Shown piece after piece: positions 5,324 through 5,390 of a stretch of DNA of 5,390 bases. A program made the translations under genes and the position numbers. Position 1 is the first letter of the stretch. The number at the start of each line of letters is the position of its first letter. The stretch is from the NCBI GenBank assembly GCA_900759435.1, contig CAAEVD010000229.1, forward strand, positions 1 to 5,390, given 5' to 3'. The DNA is from an uncultured Collinsella sp. (GTDB lineage Bacteria; Actinomycetota; Coriobacteriia; Coriobacteriales; Coriobacteriaceae). Under the pieces are notes generated by a model. The model ran no database searches, had not been told where the DNA came from, and saw only the letters and a list, made by a program, of their open reading frames with translations.

Positions 5324-5390
5324 CTATTGCATCGGGTCGGACAGGACCCGTTCGATCTCTGATGCGGGAAGCGCGCCTTGGCGCAGGATC
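5324..5390 (-). CDS. C-terminal end of a probable TsaC/Sua5 threonylcarbamoyl-AMP synthase (cut by window edge)
   Basis: Only 21 codons before a TAG stop at 5324-5326 are visible. The tail contains ILRQGALPASEIERVL. It resembles the 'ILR-GA-(5 residues)-IE-VL' ending of the YrdC/Sua5/YwlC family, enzymes that make threonylcarbamoyl-AMP from threonine, bicarbonate and ATP for the t6A modification of tRNA. The presence of upp and atp genes nearby fits, because a Sua5-type gene (ywlC) also lies near upp and atp in Bacillus. The match is short and judged by eye, so another family is possible. That this is a coding end is better supported: it has an in-frame stop, and glpK with its ribosome binding site follows at 13 bases. 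Confidence 0.55.
   Translation of the reverse strand, partial: ILRQGALPASEIERVLSDPMQ

Noticed and set aside
1..5390. A new defence, mobile or multi-gene system
   Set aside because: All gene-length coding regions are accounted for by housekeeping genes in known order. There are no repeats, transposase, integrase or toxin-like genes, and no sign of transfer.

Overview
This window looks like ordinary chromosomal housekeeping DNA from a GC-rich anaerobic actinobacterium. Coriobacteriia, perhaps Collinsella-like, is my best guess. It rests on the composition, the very short ATP synthase c subunit, the signal-peptide-bearing b subunit and the divergent small membrane gene before atpB. It has not been checked by any search. 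Every gene I can support lies on the minus strand, so transcription runs from 5390 towards 1.

Right end (5390 to 2999): the last 21 codons of a probable TsaC/Sua5-family gene (tRNA threonylcarbamoyladenosine synthesis) are followed after 13 bases by glpK (glycerol kinase, 513 aa). After a further 122 bases comes upp (uracil phosphoribosyltransferase, 215 aa). tsaC and glpK are spaced as an operon. upp may be cotranscribed with them or have its own weak promoter. A 35-base hairpin just past upp (2922-2956) probably ends this unit.

Middle (2998 to 2731): a 268-base gene-free stretch holds that hairpin and a plausible sigma-70-type promoter. The -10 is TACAAT and the weak -35 is overlapped by a perfect 19-base dyad. 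This promoter probably drives the ATP synthase genes.

Left half (2730 to 1): the F1Fo ATP synthase operon starts in the canonical order atpI-like, atpB (a), atpE (c), atpF (b), atpH (delta), atpA (alpha, cut off by the window). The first three cistrons, all integral membrane proteins, start with GTG. The stator and F1 genes start with ATG and are tightly coupled: atpF and atpH overlap by 11 bases, and atpH/atpA share a TAATG junction. A 124-base spacer with two hairpins separates atpB from atpE, which has the strongest ribosome binding site in the window. The c subunit carries Glu50 but lacks the polar partners of known sodium-binding rings, so proton coupling is the likely mode.

I found no mobile element, CRISPR array, RNA gene or unknown multi-gene system. 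The observations worth a second look are structural oddities of the ATP synthase subunits, nucleotide-site substitutions in GlpK, the layered dyads at the atp promoter, and an open in-frame extension after the upp stop codon.
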